A program made the position numbers and the translations under genes. Of a stretch of 64,000 nucleotides of DNA, positions 18,741-29,369 are shown piece after piece. The notes below the pieces were generated by a model. That model saw only the letters and a list, made by a program, of their open reading frames with translations, had not been told where the DNA came from and ran no database searches. Position 1 is the stretch's first letter. Every line of letters starts with the position of its first letter. Where the stretch lies: NCBI GenBank assembly GCA_024743275.1, contig JANSWW010000004.1:1-64000 (forward strand). Direction: 5' to 3'. This DNA comes from Alphaproteobacteria bacterium (lineage in GTDB: Bacteria > Pseudomonadota > Alphaproteobacteria > JANSWW01).

Positions 18741-19508
18741 TCACAGGCGCCTGAAAATCCAGCTCGCGGTCCATCCTGCCATCATCGCGATGACCACCGC
18801 AACGATGCCGTAAAGCAGCGATTGGCGGTAGGCGAACACGGAAACGTCCGCACCGATCCCGAGTTTCGAGATGATGAGCGGTGTCGTCTGGGCGTCGACG
18901 ATATCGCCGTTCTCGACCAGATAGGCGGTGACGATGTACTGGCCCGTCGGCACATTCGCCGGAAAGCCGATGGTTGTGCGGAACAGCCTACCGCCGACGA
19001 AACGCACAGGATCCACCTGGTCCGCGTACAGGCCGCTTTCGACCTGACGGCGGATGAAGGCCTCTCGGAAGCGTTCCAATTCCTCGCGGAAGGTGTTGCT
19101 GCCGGAGGCCTGGGACAATTCCAGATTCCGCAACCCGATTTGCCCGCGGTCCAACGCGCGCTCGGTCAGTATCTCGGCCAGCGGATTGCTGGCGGCGACA
19201 CGGTAGAAGGTCGGCACCTGCTCGAAGGTCGTGAAGCGGCGGTTGATCCAAACGCCCAGGGTCTCCTTCTTCTGCCGGACCGTCACCGTCTGCTGGGGCC
19301 CGGTCACCACAACCACGACATCCTGGCGCGACGGGTCGTCCAGGGTTCCAAACAGCAGCAATTCCTGTCCGGTGAAATCGGTGGTGATGGCGATCAGATG
19401 GCTCGACAGATCGGCGACCAACCCCTGGGCCGCCGCGGGGCGCGACGCCGCGACCCCCATGCCCCAAAGGGCCGCCACCAGACAGATCGGGCCAAACCAG
19501 CGTCGCAT
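18741..19508 (-). CDS. TIGR02186/Alph_Pro_TM-like membrane protein
   Basis: 255 residues: signal peptide (RRWFGPICLVAALWGMGVA), a periplasmic domain (LSSHLIAITTDFTGQELLLFG, VVVVTGPQQTVTVRQKKETLGVWIN) and one C-terminal helix (LLYGIVAVVIAMMAGWTASWIF). This resembles an alphaproteobacterial family usually beside a TauE/SafE permease, as here: the start codon of this gene is one base from the permease stop. I infer a joint membrane function, perhaps in sulfur-compound export; the biochemical role is not known. Confidence 0.8.
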   Translation of the reverse strand: MRRWFGPICLVAALWGMGVAASRPAAAQGLVADLSSHLIAITTDFTGQELLLFGTLDDPSRQDVVVVVTGPQQTVTVRQKKETLGVWINRRFTTFEQVPTFYRVAASNPLAEILTERALDRGQIGLRNLELSQASGSNTFREELERFREAFIRRQVESGLYADQVDPVRFVGGRLFRTTIGFPANVPTGQYIVTAYLVENGDIVDAQTTPLIISKLGIGADVSVFAYRQSLLYGIVAVVIAMMAGWTASWIFRRL

Positions 19509-19509
19509 C

Positions 19510-20427
19510 TCACCGGATCCATTCGATGGTGAACGGATCCGACGGCTCGACCGCCAATTCGACGATCAACTGCAGGCAGACCAGCAGAACCAGAATGGCC
19601 AGCAGCCCGCGCAGTTGATCGCCCCGCAGATAGCCGGCGAACTTGGTGCCGAACTGGGCGCCGACAACACTGCCGATCAACAGGATGAGGGCCAGCACCA
19701 CATCGACGGTTTGATTGAGCACCGCCTGGAACAGGGTGACGTTGGCGCTGACGAAGATGATCTGGAAGAGGGAGGTCCCGATGACGATCGTCGTCGGCAT
19801 GCCGAGGATATAGATCATGGCCGGGATCATGATGAACCCGCCGCCAACCCCCATGATCGCCGCCAGAACGCCGATGAAAAGGCCGATGACGAAGGGCGGA
19901 ATAACGCTGATATAGAGCTTCGACCGCCGAAAGCGCCGTTTCCAGGGCAGGCCGTGCATCCAGTTATGCTGATGCAGCCGTCCCCTGCCGGCGCCGCCGC
20001 TGCTGCGCCGTTTGACCATGGATCGCAGGCTCTCCCACATCATCAACAGGCCGATCGCCCCCAGAAGGATCACATAGCTGAACTGGATGACGAGATCGAT
20101 CTGCCCGATGCTGTCGAGATAGCGGAAGAGATAGACCCCAGCGATCGACCCGATCAAGCCGCCGGCCAGCAGGAAGCCCCCCATTTCGAGATCGACATTT
20201 TGACGGCGCCAATGGGCGATCACGCCGGACACCGAGGCGGCGGTCAATTGCGCGGCCTGGGTCCCGACGGCGACGGTGGGGGGGATGCCGAGGAAAATCA
20301 GCAGCGGGGTCATCAGAAAGCCGCCGCCGACCCCGAAGATACCCGAAAGGAAACCGACTCCGCCTCCCATCACCAAGATCGCCAGCCAATTGACCGACAT
20401 CTCGGCGATCGGAAGATAGACGTTCAT
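19510..20427 (-). CDS. TauE/SafE family sulfite/sulfonate exporter-like permease
   Basis: 305 residues with two repeated halves: GVGFLSGIFGVGGGFLMTPLLIFLGIPPTVAVGT near the N-terminus and IGVLAAIMGVGGGFIMIPAMIYILGMPTTIVIGTS in the second half. This duplicated G-x-G-G-G-F motif defines TauE/SafE permeases, with about eight helices. Substrates of studied members are sulfite, sulfoacetate and related anions; here the substrate is not determined. It is first in a two-gene unit with the TIGR02186-like protein. Confidence 0.9.
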   Translation of the reverse strand: MNVYLPIAEMSVNWLAILVMGGGVGFLSGIFGVGGGFLMTPLLIFLGIPPTVAVGTQAAQLTAASVSGVIAHWRRQNVDLEMGGFLLAGGLIGSIAGVYLFRYLDSIGQIDLVIQFSYVILLGAIGLLMMWESLRSMVKRRSSGGAGRGRLHQHNWMHGLPWKRRFRRSKLYISVIPPFVIGLFIGVLAAIMGVGGGFIMIPAMIYILGMPTTIVIGTSLFQIIFVSANVTLFQAVLNQTVDVVLALILLIGSVVGAQFGTKFAGYLRGDQLRGLLAILVLLVCLQLIVELAVEPSDPFTIEWIR

Positions 20428-20663
20428 GGGGCGTGTCGCTGTTCGAAACGGAGACGAGATCGGTGAGACCCCAAAATGTCCCGTTTCGGGCAGGTTGGCA
20501 ATTCTGTGGGAACAAATATGTGGCGGCGATTCCTATGCGACCGGTTTTTGACTGCCATCACCGGTGAAACCACACCGAAAAAAGGCCACACGACTTTCGC
20601 CGCACGGCCTTGGCTACCCGAAGAACATCTTCGAAGAACAAACGGATCCGGAAAGCGTCCTGC

Positions 20664-21002
20664 TCAGCGCGCACCATACATGCCGGACAAGGCGTTCAGC
20701 ACCGTCCGGACATCGTCGCTGGCGAGCGAGTAATAGATCGTCTGGGCGTCCCGCCGGGTTGTGACCAGACCGTCGCGCCGCAGGCGGGCGAGATGCTGGC
20801 TCAGGGCCGACTGACTGAGGCCGACCGCCGGCTCAAGAGCGCCGACCGAAGCCTCGCCGTCTTGCGCCAGGGTGGACAGCACCACCAAACGGCTCTCGTT
20901 GCTCATGGCCTTCAAAAGGCGGGTCGCCGCCTTCAGACCGCCAACGACTTTCCCGTTTCCCCGGGCAAGGGGACGATCGGGATCGAGTGTTATATCGCTC
21001 AT
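20664..21002 (-). CDS. ArsR/SmtB family winged-helix regulator
   Basis: 112 residues. LLKAMSNESRLVVLSTLAQ, ALEPAVGLSQSALSQHLARLRRDGLVTTRRDAQTIYYSL is the ArsR winged HTH. There is no cysteine in the protein, so the metal-binding or persulfide-sensing Cys pairs of ArsR, SmtB, BigR or SqrR are absent; the signal must be different. It lies 236 bp upstream of the TauE/SafE gene on the same strand and may control it, by position only. Confidence 0.88.
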   Translation of the reverse strand: MSDITLDPDRPLARGNGKVVGGLKAATRLLKAMSNESRLVVLSTLAQDGEASVGALEPAVGLSQSALSQHLARLRRDGLVTTRRDAQTIYYSLASDDVRTVLNALSGMYGAR

Positions 21003-21189
21003 GCGCCAAGGGTCTCCGCGGGTCAGGGGTTAAGCAGGCAACAGCGCATTACCGACAAAGTTAGTATGGTTTTAGAAAGAGCAATCCTTTGGATGGCACT
21101 TTTTGGATATTCCGGATCGAAAAACCGCCAAGGATTGAGAATAATCAAGCGATCTCAATGAATTGGCGCTTTGAAAATTCTTTCAAAAT

Positions 21190-21939
21190 CTAACCGGCCA
21201 AGGCGGCCTCAACACGGCGCCGATTGGTCACCGTGGCATCCGACAATCTTAATTGATCGATTGTATGGGATGTTCTGTCGACCGGGATGGTCTCGGCGAA
21301 GCGGGCGGGATGCCCCCGGAGAACCAGGACGCGGTTCGCCATCAGGACCGCCTCCTCCACATCGTGGGTGACCATCAGGATGGCCGGTTTCGCCTCCGAC
21401 CAGAGGTCCAGCACAAGCGACTGCATCCGTTGCCGGGTCCGCGTATCGATGGCCGCGAAGGGTTCGTCCAGCAGAAGGATCGGGGGGGCGACGGCGAGCG
21501 CCCGGGCGAGGGCGACCCGCTGGCGCATGCCGCCGGAAAGCTGATGGGGAAACATGGCACCGGCGCTCGGCAGTTCCACCCGCTCCAGCCAATGCTGGAC
21601 CATCGCCGTCTTGTCCCGGGCGGCGGGTCCGGCCAGACCGAAGCCGACATTGTCGGCGACCGTGAGCCAGGGAAACAACCCCGCGTCTTGGGCGAGATAG
21701 ACCCGGTCCGGTCCGGGCTCCGTCGCCACGGCGCCATCGATCAGGACGGTCCCGGCATCCGGTGCCACCAACCCGGCGGCGATCCGCAGCAGGGTCGACT
21801 TTCCGATCCCGGAGGCCCCGACAATCGCGACGATCTCTCCCGGCGCGATCTCCAGATCGACCGGCCCGATCTCCACAGTGGCGGAAAAACGCTTGCCGAT
21901 GCCCTCAAGCACCAGGGGAGAGACCAACTCGCCGGACAT
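21190..21939 (-). CDS. ABC transporter ATP-binding protein (nitrate/sulfonate/taurine type), orphan
   Basis: 249 residues: Walker A GASGIGKST, Q-loop YLAQDAGLFPWLTVADNV, signature LSGGMRQRVALARAL, Walker B ILLLDEPFAAID and H-loop VTHDVEEAV. The FPWLTV and D-loop context fits the SsuB/TauB/NrtD group. No permease or binding protein lies beside it, so partners must be elsewhere or the protein works outside transport. It follows a small Pro/Ala-rich gene by one base. Confidence 0.88.
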   Translation of the reverse strand: MSGELVSPLVLEGIGKRFSATVEIGPVDLEIAPGEIVAIVGASGIGKSTLLRIAAGLVAPDAGTVLIDGAVATEPGPDRVYLAQDAGLFPWLTVADNVGFGLAGPAARDKTAMVQHWLERVELPSAGAMFPHQLSGGMRQRVALARALAVAPPILLLDEPFAAIDTRTRQRMQSLVLDLWSEAKPAILMVTHDVEEAVLMANRVLVLRGHPARFAETIPVDRTSHTIDQLRLSDATVTNRRRVEAALAG

Positions 21940-21940
21940 C

Positions 21941-22261
21941 TCAGACCAGGAAATTCAGATAGCTGCCGCGCGGGGCGTCCATGTCGATTTCATCGCTCGC
22001 CCAGAGCCGCGCCAGGCGCCGCAACTGGTTGGCGATCTCGCTTTCCGTCACCGCCGTCGCGATCGGCCCGACAAAGCGACGCCGAGGGCGTTCCGCTTTC
22101 TCCGCCTTGGCCGCCGGCTCGGCGGGGGCCGCGGGCTCCGGCCGGGCGATCTCCCGTATCTTGGCCAAAGCGGCGGCCCGGCTTTCCGACACACCGCCGA
22201 CCGCGTCCGTGCGGGCGGGAAGGTTGCCGGATGACCGGCGGCCGGTGGGGGGCAGCGCCAT
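21941..22261 (-). CDS. Small Pro/Ala-rich hypothetical protein
   Basis: 106 residues from an ATG with GAGG upstream. The N-terminal half is basic and rich in Ala, Pro and Lys (EPAAPAEPAAKAEKAERP), followed by a predicted amphipathic helix (TESEIANQLRRLARLWAS). No signal peptide or known family seen. It is immediately before the orphan ABC ATPase and may be co-translated with it. Confidence 0.55.
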   Translation of the reverse strand: MALPPTGRRSSGNLPARTDAVGGVSESRAAALAKIREIARPEPAAPAEPAAKAEKAERPRRRFVGPIATAVTESEIANQLRRLARLWASDEIDMDAPRGSYLNFLV

Positions 22262-22439
22262 GGAGACCTCTTTCACAATCAGGGGCGGAAACACCCGCAC
22301 CCGTCCGAATCATGGCCGAAAGCGCACCGCTTGGCAATCGGGCCCATACCTCAGGAGCCCATGGCGGCGGCCCATACATCAGGAGAGTGACATCGCCCTT
22401 GCCATCCATGCTACTGTCAAAGGGTTAACGGAGGGTCAT

Positions 22440-22799
22440 GTGGCCATCATCGAGAATGTCGTCCGCCTGTTCCGCGGCAGCCAAATGGCGAACCGTCGCC
22501 GCTTTCACCGCTATGACGTGAAGGCGCCGGTCACCGTCCGCCTCGGCACCGAGAAGGTGGATACCTACATCACGAACGTGTCGGCCAGCGGCGCCATGCT
22601 GACCCCGCCGGTGCCCTTTCCCCCCGATAGCGTGGTTTCCCTCTATCATCCGGTGTCGGACATGACATTCGATGTCGAAATCCTTCGCAGTGACGAGGAG
22701 GACAGCCGGGTCCGGTTCCGGAACCACGGTAACGGCACGATTCTCAGCCTATGGGCCCGCGGCCTCGAGCCGGACGACAGCGACACCGCGGCCGAGTGA
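22440..22799 (+). CDS. PilZ domain protein
   Basis: 119 residues from a GTG with GGAGGG four bases upstream. RRRFHR (19-24) and NVSASG (46-51) are the two c-di-GMP-binding signatures of PilZ (RxxxR and D/NxSxxG). With only a short lead sequence it is a stand-alone PilZ receptor that probably relays c-di-GMP to motility or polysaccharide machinery. It is divergent from the orphan ABC genes. Confidence 0.85.
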   Translation: MAIIENVVRLFRGSQMANRRRFHRYDVKAPVTVRLGTEKVDTYITNVSASGAMLTPPVPFPPDSVVSLYHPVSDMTFDVEILRSDEEDSRVRFRNHGNGTILSLWARGLEPDDSDTAAE

Positions 22800-22915
22800 G
22801 CCCCAAAGAGAGGCCTCGAATCCAATACCCCTTTCCATTGTATGGATACCGGTAGCCCTGTGATCCAGGGCCGCCTATGCTATCGTCTTGATATCGTGGT
22901 GTGTGAGGGGTGGTT

Positions 22916-24526
22916 ATGGGCATCCAAAGCCTGCAGGAATGCGAAGACGAGATTAAAAAGCTGATTCGGGCCCAGTTCCCGATCATCCACCTCAACACCT
23001 TGGAGGAATCACGAGCCCTGGAAACGCTCCTGTCGGTCACCCGGCAGATGGGCCGGCACGTGCTGCTGTGGAGCACCTCCCAGGGGGTGGTCAATCCCGA
23101 CACCGGCGACCAGAAGGACCTGCATCTGGCTCAGGCGGATCTGGCCGTGGCGGTGACCGCCTTTCAAAAGGCGATGTCGAACAAGAAGGCCGCCGAGGAC
23201 GGCATGGTCTTCGTCCTGATCGACCCGCATCCCTATCTCAACGAGCGCGGCAACAATCCGATCTACCGCCGCTGCCTGAAGGACCTCGCCAACGATATCC
23301 GGGAAAAGGCCTGGCGGGCGAGCTGCGTGATCATCTCGCCGATCGCCGAAATCCCCTATGAACTGGAGCGCGAGGTCACGATCCTCGATTTCCCACTGCC
23401 GAACCGAAAGGAGATCAAGGAATACGTCCGCCAGTTCATCGACAAGGTCGCCGAGGGCAAGGCGATCAAGATCACCGGCGACCGCCAGCAATTCGTCGAC
23501 GAGTTTTCGGAGGCGGCGCTCGGCTTGAGCCAACGGGAGATCGAGAACGCGCTGTCCTATTCCGCCATCGACGATTTTCAGATCGACCTTTCCGACGTCA
23601 ACCAGATCTTCCATCAAAAACAACAGTCGGTGCGGAAGTCGGGCATGCTCGACTTCATCGACACCAAGGGGCTGTCGCTCGACGACGTCGGCGGTCTCGA
23701 CCGGCTGAAGCGCTGGCTGATGCGCCGGCGGGCCGCCTTCACAAGGGCCGGGGCCGAATTCGGTCTGGAAACGCCCAAGGGTGTGCTGCTGACCGGCATT
23801 CCCGGATGCGGGAAATCGCTCTCCGCGAAATGCGTCGCCGCAAGCTGGAACATGCCGTTGCTGCGTCTCGACATGGGCCGGGTGTTCACCTCCCTGGTCG
23901 GAGCGTCGGAGGAACGCATGCGGCACGCGATCGAGGTCGCCGAGGCGGTCGCCCCCTGTGTTCTATGGATCGACGAGATCGAGAAGGGTCTGGTTCGAAC
24001 CGGCGAGCATATCGGTGATTCCGGTGTTTCCCTCCGGGTTCTCGGGACCTTCCTGACCTGGCTGCAGGAGAAAACCTCACCGGTCTTTGTCGTCGCGACC
24101 GCCAACGAGATCCGGCAACTGCCCTCGGAGATGCTGCGCAAGGGCCGGTTCGACGGGGTCTTCTTCGTCGACCTGCCCGACCCGCGCGAACGCAGCGACA
24201 TCCTGAGGATACATATCGAGCGGGTCGACCGGCTTGAGGATCCGCTCGATTTCTCCGCCCTGGTCGACTTGGCCGGCGGGATGGAGATCGGCGGACGGCA
24301 GAGCGGAATGACCGGGGCGGAACTGGCCGCCTGGGTCGACGACGCCATGCTCCTCGCCTTTGAGCGCTATCGCGTCTCCGGGAAACGGAAGGACCGGGCG
24401 CTCACCGTCGCCGATTTCGAGGCGGCCTATCAGGAGATGTCGATGATCGCCCGGGTCCGGGCCCAGGAACTGGTGATGCTGCGCGATTGGGGCGCCAAAC
24501 ACGCCCAGCCGGCGAGCGATCCGTAA
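22916..24526 (+). CDS. AAA family ATPase (Ycf46-like)
   Basis: 536 residues from ATG with GAGGGG five bases before. The N-terminal 240 residues lack a P-loop; the C-terminal AAA module has LTGIPGCGKSLSAKCVA (Walker A, about 292-308), VLWIDEIEK (Walker B, about 348-356), FVVATANEIRQLP (sensor 1) and RKGRFDGVFFVDLP with two Arg-finger candidates. Length and layout match Ycf46-like ATPases of cyanobacteria and proteobacteria, whose role in carbon or stress physiology is poorly known. It stands alone. Confidence 0.85.
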   Translation: MGIQSLQECEDEIKKLIRAQFPIIHLNTLEESRALETLLSVTRQMGRHVLLWSTSQGVVNPDTGDQKDLHLAQADLAVAVTAFQKAMSNKKAAEDGMVFVLIDPHPYLNERGNNPIYRRCLKDLANDIREKAWRASCVIISPIAEIPYELEREVTILDFPLPNRKEIKEYVRQFIDKVAEGKAIKITGDRQQFVDEFSEAALGLSQREIENALSYSAIDDFQIDLSDVNQIFHQKQQSVRKSGMLDFIDTKGLSLDDVGGLDRLKRWLMRRRAAFTRAGAEFGLETPKGVLLTGIPGCGKSLSAKCVAASWNMPLLRLDMGRVFTSLVGASEERMRHAIEVAEAVAPCVLWIDEIEKGLVRTGEHIGDSGVSLRVLGTFLTWLQEKTSPVFVVATANEIRQLPSEMLRKGRFDGVFFVDLPDPRERSDILRIHIERVDRLEDPLDFSALVDLAGGMEIGGRQSGMTGAELAAWVDDAMLLAFERYRVSGKRKDRALTVADFEAAYQEMSMIARVRAQELVMLRDWGAKHAQPASDP

Positions 24527-24533
24527 CCCAGGT

Positions 24534-24953
24534 CTATCCCTTCAAAAAGATATGGGACCCGATGGATGTCAGGCGGGTCAGTTTACCCGACCACCAAGGC
24601 TCGACATCGGTCGTGTGATAGTGATCGGCCCCGCCGGTCGGATCCGAATCGATCCCGGCGGCCGCCCGGTAGGCGATAGCGAGGGCGACCAGATAGTCCG
24701 TGGTTTCCGGGGCCAGGCCCAGCATCTTCCGGCGATTGGGGTCGCCGGGATTCCAGGCGGAGAATTGATAGGGTTTGCGGCACACCTCGGCGATCGTATC
24801 GCCCCACCAGCCGCCGCGGCGGGCCCGGTTGACGATAACATGGGCCACGGCCCGCTGGCCGGCGATGCCCTCGCCGCGCGCCTCGCCCCAAATCGTCCGC
24901 GCCATGATGTCGAGATCTTCCGGCGTAAATGGGGGGGACGTGGTGACTGTCAT
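24534..24953 (-). CDS. Cell-wall hydrolase (SleB/hydrolase_2 family)
   Basis: 139 residues from an ATG with GGAGGAG upstream. It shows MARTIWGEARGEGIAGQRAVAHVIVNRA, with the catalytic Glu in the GEAR motif, then VCRKPYQFSAWNPGDPNR and GADHYHTTDVEPWW, all typical of the SleB-like lytic transglycosylase/amidase domain. There is no signal peptide, so export would need a holin-like or other path; such signal-less forms are common in alphaproteobacteria and may derive from phage or GTA endolysins. Convergent with the AAA gene. Confidence 0.88.
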   Translation of the reverse strand: MTVTTSPPFTPEDLDIMARTIWGEARGEGIAGQRAVAHVIVNRARRGGWWGDTIAEVCRKPYQFSAWNPGDPNRRKMLGLAPETTDYLVALAIAYRAAAGIDSDPTGGADHYHTTDVEPWWSGKLTRLTSIGSHIFLKG

Positions 24954-25291
24954 GGATCTCCTCCGTCGTCGGGGAAGGCGGCCCACCCGCTGTGCGCGCC
25001 CGGCCCCCAAACCGATCCCAGTACAGGACCCCGAACCGCACCCCGAACCGCGCCGTGCCAGGGTCTCGTTTGTTTATGTTTTGTTCTCATCGTCAAACAT
25101 TAGATGCAGATCGATATTCCGTAAAGGGTGGCCAGGCGACTTCTTGGCGCACACCGGGAAACCGATCAGGCTCCAGGGCGGAGTCCCATGGGACATGGAC
25201 AAGATCTCTTGGGGGATGGTCGGACTGAATGGGGCGAGGACGAACCCGCCCCTTAATCTGGTCCCACGCATGTCGCGCTTGGGGGCGGGGA
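24954..25291. other. Gene-poor interval before tRNA-Val
   Basis: 338 bp with no credible CDS. It holds a GC-rich inverted repeat ggggcg ... cgcccc (25231-25252) downstream of the tRNA on the minus strand, without a T-run, and short AT-rich stretches around 25070-25130. I see nothing else that can be named. Confidence 0.5.
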
Positions 25292-25366
25292 TGGTGGGCG
25301 GTACTGGGATTGAACCAGTGACCCCTCGCGTGTGAAGCGAGTGCTCTCCCGCTGAGCTAACCGCCC
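25292..25366 (-). tRNA. tRNA-Val (anticodon CAC)
   Basis: On the minus strand a full cloverleaf can be drawn: acceptor GGGCGGT/ACCGCCC, D-arm GCTCAGCGGGAGAGC, anticodon stem CTCGC/GCGAG with loop TTCACAC (anticodon CAC, valine GUG codons), T-arm ACTGG-TTCAATC-CCAGT, discriminator A, and an encoded CCA at 25292-25294. Confidence 0.95.
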
Positions 25367-25514
25367 GTTTGGTCCATCATCGCGCATGGAGAGGCGGGTT
25401 GATACGGCGCGGCGCGCCTTCCGTCAAGCCTTTCCCGCCTTCCGCCGCGGCCAACGCCTTGCGATGGCCGAAAACCGAGGGCACACTCTGGCTCTCTGAC
25501 CTGGCTCCGCCGGC

Positions 25515-25605
25515 CCCGAACGCCCAGACCCGAACGCCCAGACCCGAACGCCCAGCCCCGAACGCCCAGCCCCGAACGCCCAGCCATGAAGACCCAGCCA
25601 TGAAG
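25515..25605 (+). repeat. 14-bp tandem repeat that runs into a start codon
   Basis: Five units of cccgaacgcccagM (25515-25584), then a diverged unit catgaagacccagc (25585-25598) and a half unit catgaag. The last two carry ATGs: ATG at 25586 opens a five-codon mini-ORF (MKTQP) whose TGA overlaps the ATG at 25600 of the next gene. No ordinary Shine-Dalgarno is present. Confidence 0.85.
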
Positions 25606-25983
25606 AAAAAGATGATCTTCATCTCGCTGTTCGTCGGCGTCGCCGCCGCGGGCATCGTGCTCTTTACCGGTCCGAACCGGGCCAATCTCGATCGGGTCAG
25701 CGTCAAGCAGTTGCAGTCCCACTGCAACGCGCTGCCGGCCGGGTCTCTTGAGCCCGCCGCCCCCGACGTCGTCAAATGCCGCGAGGTGGGCCGGGAGATC
25801 GCCGCCTATATGAGGCACGGGAACATTGACTGCGATCTGGAGAGCGACGACGTCTATTTCGCGATCCGGCGCACCCTGGTCACCGCCCCGGACAGCCGTC
25901 TGGAGGACGAGGCCGCCCTCTACATTATCGAGCAATGGCTGAAGGAAGGCACCCGTTGCCGCCGGGTCGAGACCGACTCCTGA
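25600..25983 (+). CDS. Small exported or membrane-anchored hypothetical protein
   Basis: 127 residues beginning MKKKMIFISLFVGVAAAGIVLF, a signal peptide or N-terminal anchor. The remaining domain has four cysteines (SHCNALPAG, VVKCREVG, IDCDLES, TRCRRVE), suited to two disulfides in the periplasm. Not recognised. The start codon lies at the end of a 14-bp repeat array and overlaps a mini-ORF, so translation may be reinitiation-dependent. Confidence 0.6.
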   Translation: MKKKMIFISLFVGVAAAGIVLFTGPNRANLDRVSVKQLQSHCNALPAGSLEPAAPDVVKCREVGREIAAYMRHGNIDCDLESDDVYFAIRRTLVTAPDSRLEDEAALYIIEQWLKEGTRCRRVETDS

Positions 25984-26123
25984 GCGTCGTCGCGGCGGAA
26001 CTCGGCCATTTTTCGGCTGTCTTCTCGGGCGAAAACTGACAAAAAGCGTCACAAACTGTGATTCCGGTTTTCCCGCCGGAACCGCTACAAAATCTTGGCT
26101 TATCGCAACGCAATACAGGCTCC

Positions 26124-27479
26124 ATGACCCAGCCGCTCACCGCCGTCATCCTCGCCGCCGGCCTCGGCACCCGGATGAAATCCACCAAGTTCAAGGTCCT
26201 CCACGAAATCGCCCACCGGCCGATGATCGGACATGTGCTGGACGCGGTGGCTCGGCTCGAGCCCGAGCGGATCGTCGCGGTCACCGGTCCCGATCAGGAC
26301 ACCGTGCGGGCGGTCCTGCCCGAAGGCATCCCGTCCGCGGTCCAGGACCGGGCGCTCGGCACCGCGCATGCCGTGCTGGCCGCCAAGGATCATCTGGCGG
26401 CGGAAGACGGGACCGTCCTGGTCCTGTTCGGCGCCGACCCCCTGATCAAGCCGGAGACCATGGCCGAGATGGCGGCGAAACGGGCCCGGGGGGCCGCCGT
26501 CGTGCTGCTCGGCTTCCGCCCCGCCGATCCCACCGGCTATGGCCGGCTGGTGACCGACGACAGCGGTGCCGTGACCCGCATCGTCGAGCATAAGGAGGCC
26601 TCGCCGGAGGAATTGCGAATCGGTCTCTGCAATGCCGGGGTGATGGCCATCGACCGCCGGCACGCGCTCACCTGGCTCGAGCGGATCGGCAACGACAACG
26701 CCAAGGGCGAATACTATCTCACCGACATCGTCGCCCTCGCCCGGGCGGATGGCGGCCGGGTCGATCTGGTCGAGGCCGGGCTCGACGAGGTGATCGGGGT
26801 CGACACCCGCATGGACCTCGCCGCTGCCGAGGCCGAGTTCCAACGGCGCAAACGTCTCGATGTGATGGCCTCCGGCGTCACGCTGACCGACCCGGACAGC
26901 GTCCAGTTCGCCTTTGACACGCGCATCGGTCCGGACAGCGTGATCGAACCCCATGTGGTCTTCGGCCCCGGAGTTCAGATCGCCGACAACGCCACCATCC
27001 GGGCATTCACCCATATCGAGGGGGCCACCATCGCCAGCGGGGTCACCGTCGGCCCCTATGCCCGGATCCGCCCGGACACGGTGGTCGCCGAGGGTGCGCG
27101 GATCGGGAATTTCGTCGAGCTGAAGAAGACCGTGGTCGGGGTCGGCGCCAAGGTTCCCCATCTCTCCTATGTCGGCGACGCGACCATCGGGACCGACGCC
27201 AACATCGGTGCCGGCACCATCACCTGCAATTATGACGGGTTCCAGAAGTCCCGCACGGTGATCGGCGAGGGCGCCTTCATCGGCTCCAACACCGCCCTGG
27301 TCGCCCCGGTCGTCGTCGGCGCAGGCGCCATCGTCGGGGCCGGCAGCACCATCACCCGCGATGTCCCCGGGGACGCGCTGGCCGTGGCCCGCGGGCGCCA
27401 GGAAGAAAAACCCGGCTGGGCCGAACGCTTCCGCGCCATGCGGCAGAGCGTGAAGAACGATCCGACGACAAAGGACTGA
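26124..27479 (+). CDS. glmU: Bifunctional GlmU: GlcNAc-1-P uridyltransferase / GlcN-1-P acetyltransferase
   Basis: 451 residues, normal length. N-terminal LAAGLGTRMKSTKFKVLHEIAHRP is the pyrophosphorylase signature (G-x-G-T-R-M-x-S...K); the C-terminal half is a left-handed beta-helix of hexapeptide repeats (IGPDSVIEPHVVFGPGVQI, VGDATIGTDANIGAGTI). It makes UDP-GlcNAc from glucosamine-1-phosphate in two steps. The next gene, glmS, starts 6 bp after the stop, so both act in one operon feeding peptidoglycan, LPS and EPS. Confidence 0.97.
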   Translation: MTQPLTAVILAAGLGTRMKSTKFKVLHEIAHRPMIGHVLDAVARLEPERIVAVTGPDQDTVRAVLPEGIPSAVQDRALGTAHAVLAAKDHLAAEDGTVLVLFGADPLIKPETMAEMAAKRARGAAVVLLGFRPADPTGYGRLVTDDSGAVTRIVEHKEASPEELRIGLCNAGVMAIDRRHALTWLERIGNDNAKGEYYLTDIVALARADGGRVDLVEAGLDEVIGVDTRMDLAAAEAEFQRRKRLDVMASGVTLTDPDSVQFAFDTRIGPDSVIEPHVVFGPGVQIADNATIRAFTHIEGATIASGVTVGPYARIRPDTVVAEGARIGNFVELKKTVVGVGAKVPHLSYVGDATIGTDANIGAGTITCNYDGFQKSRTVIGEGAFIGSNTALVAPVVVGAGAIVGAGSTITRDVPGDALAVARGRQEEKPGWAERFRAMRQSVKNDPTTKD

Positions 27480-27485
27480 CATCCC

Positions 27486-29330
<1,845 letters not shown>

Positions 29331-29369
29331 CGCCGGTCGGATAACGGCGCGCCGCGAGCGCCTTCATGA

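Noticed and set aside
25231..25252. Intrinsic terminator of tRNA-Val
   Set aside because: The inverted repeat lacks a T-run on the minus strand and is 40 bp past the tRNA end; evidence too weak.
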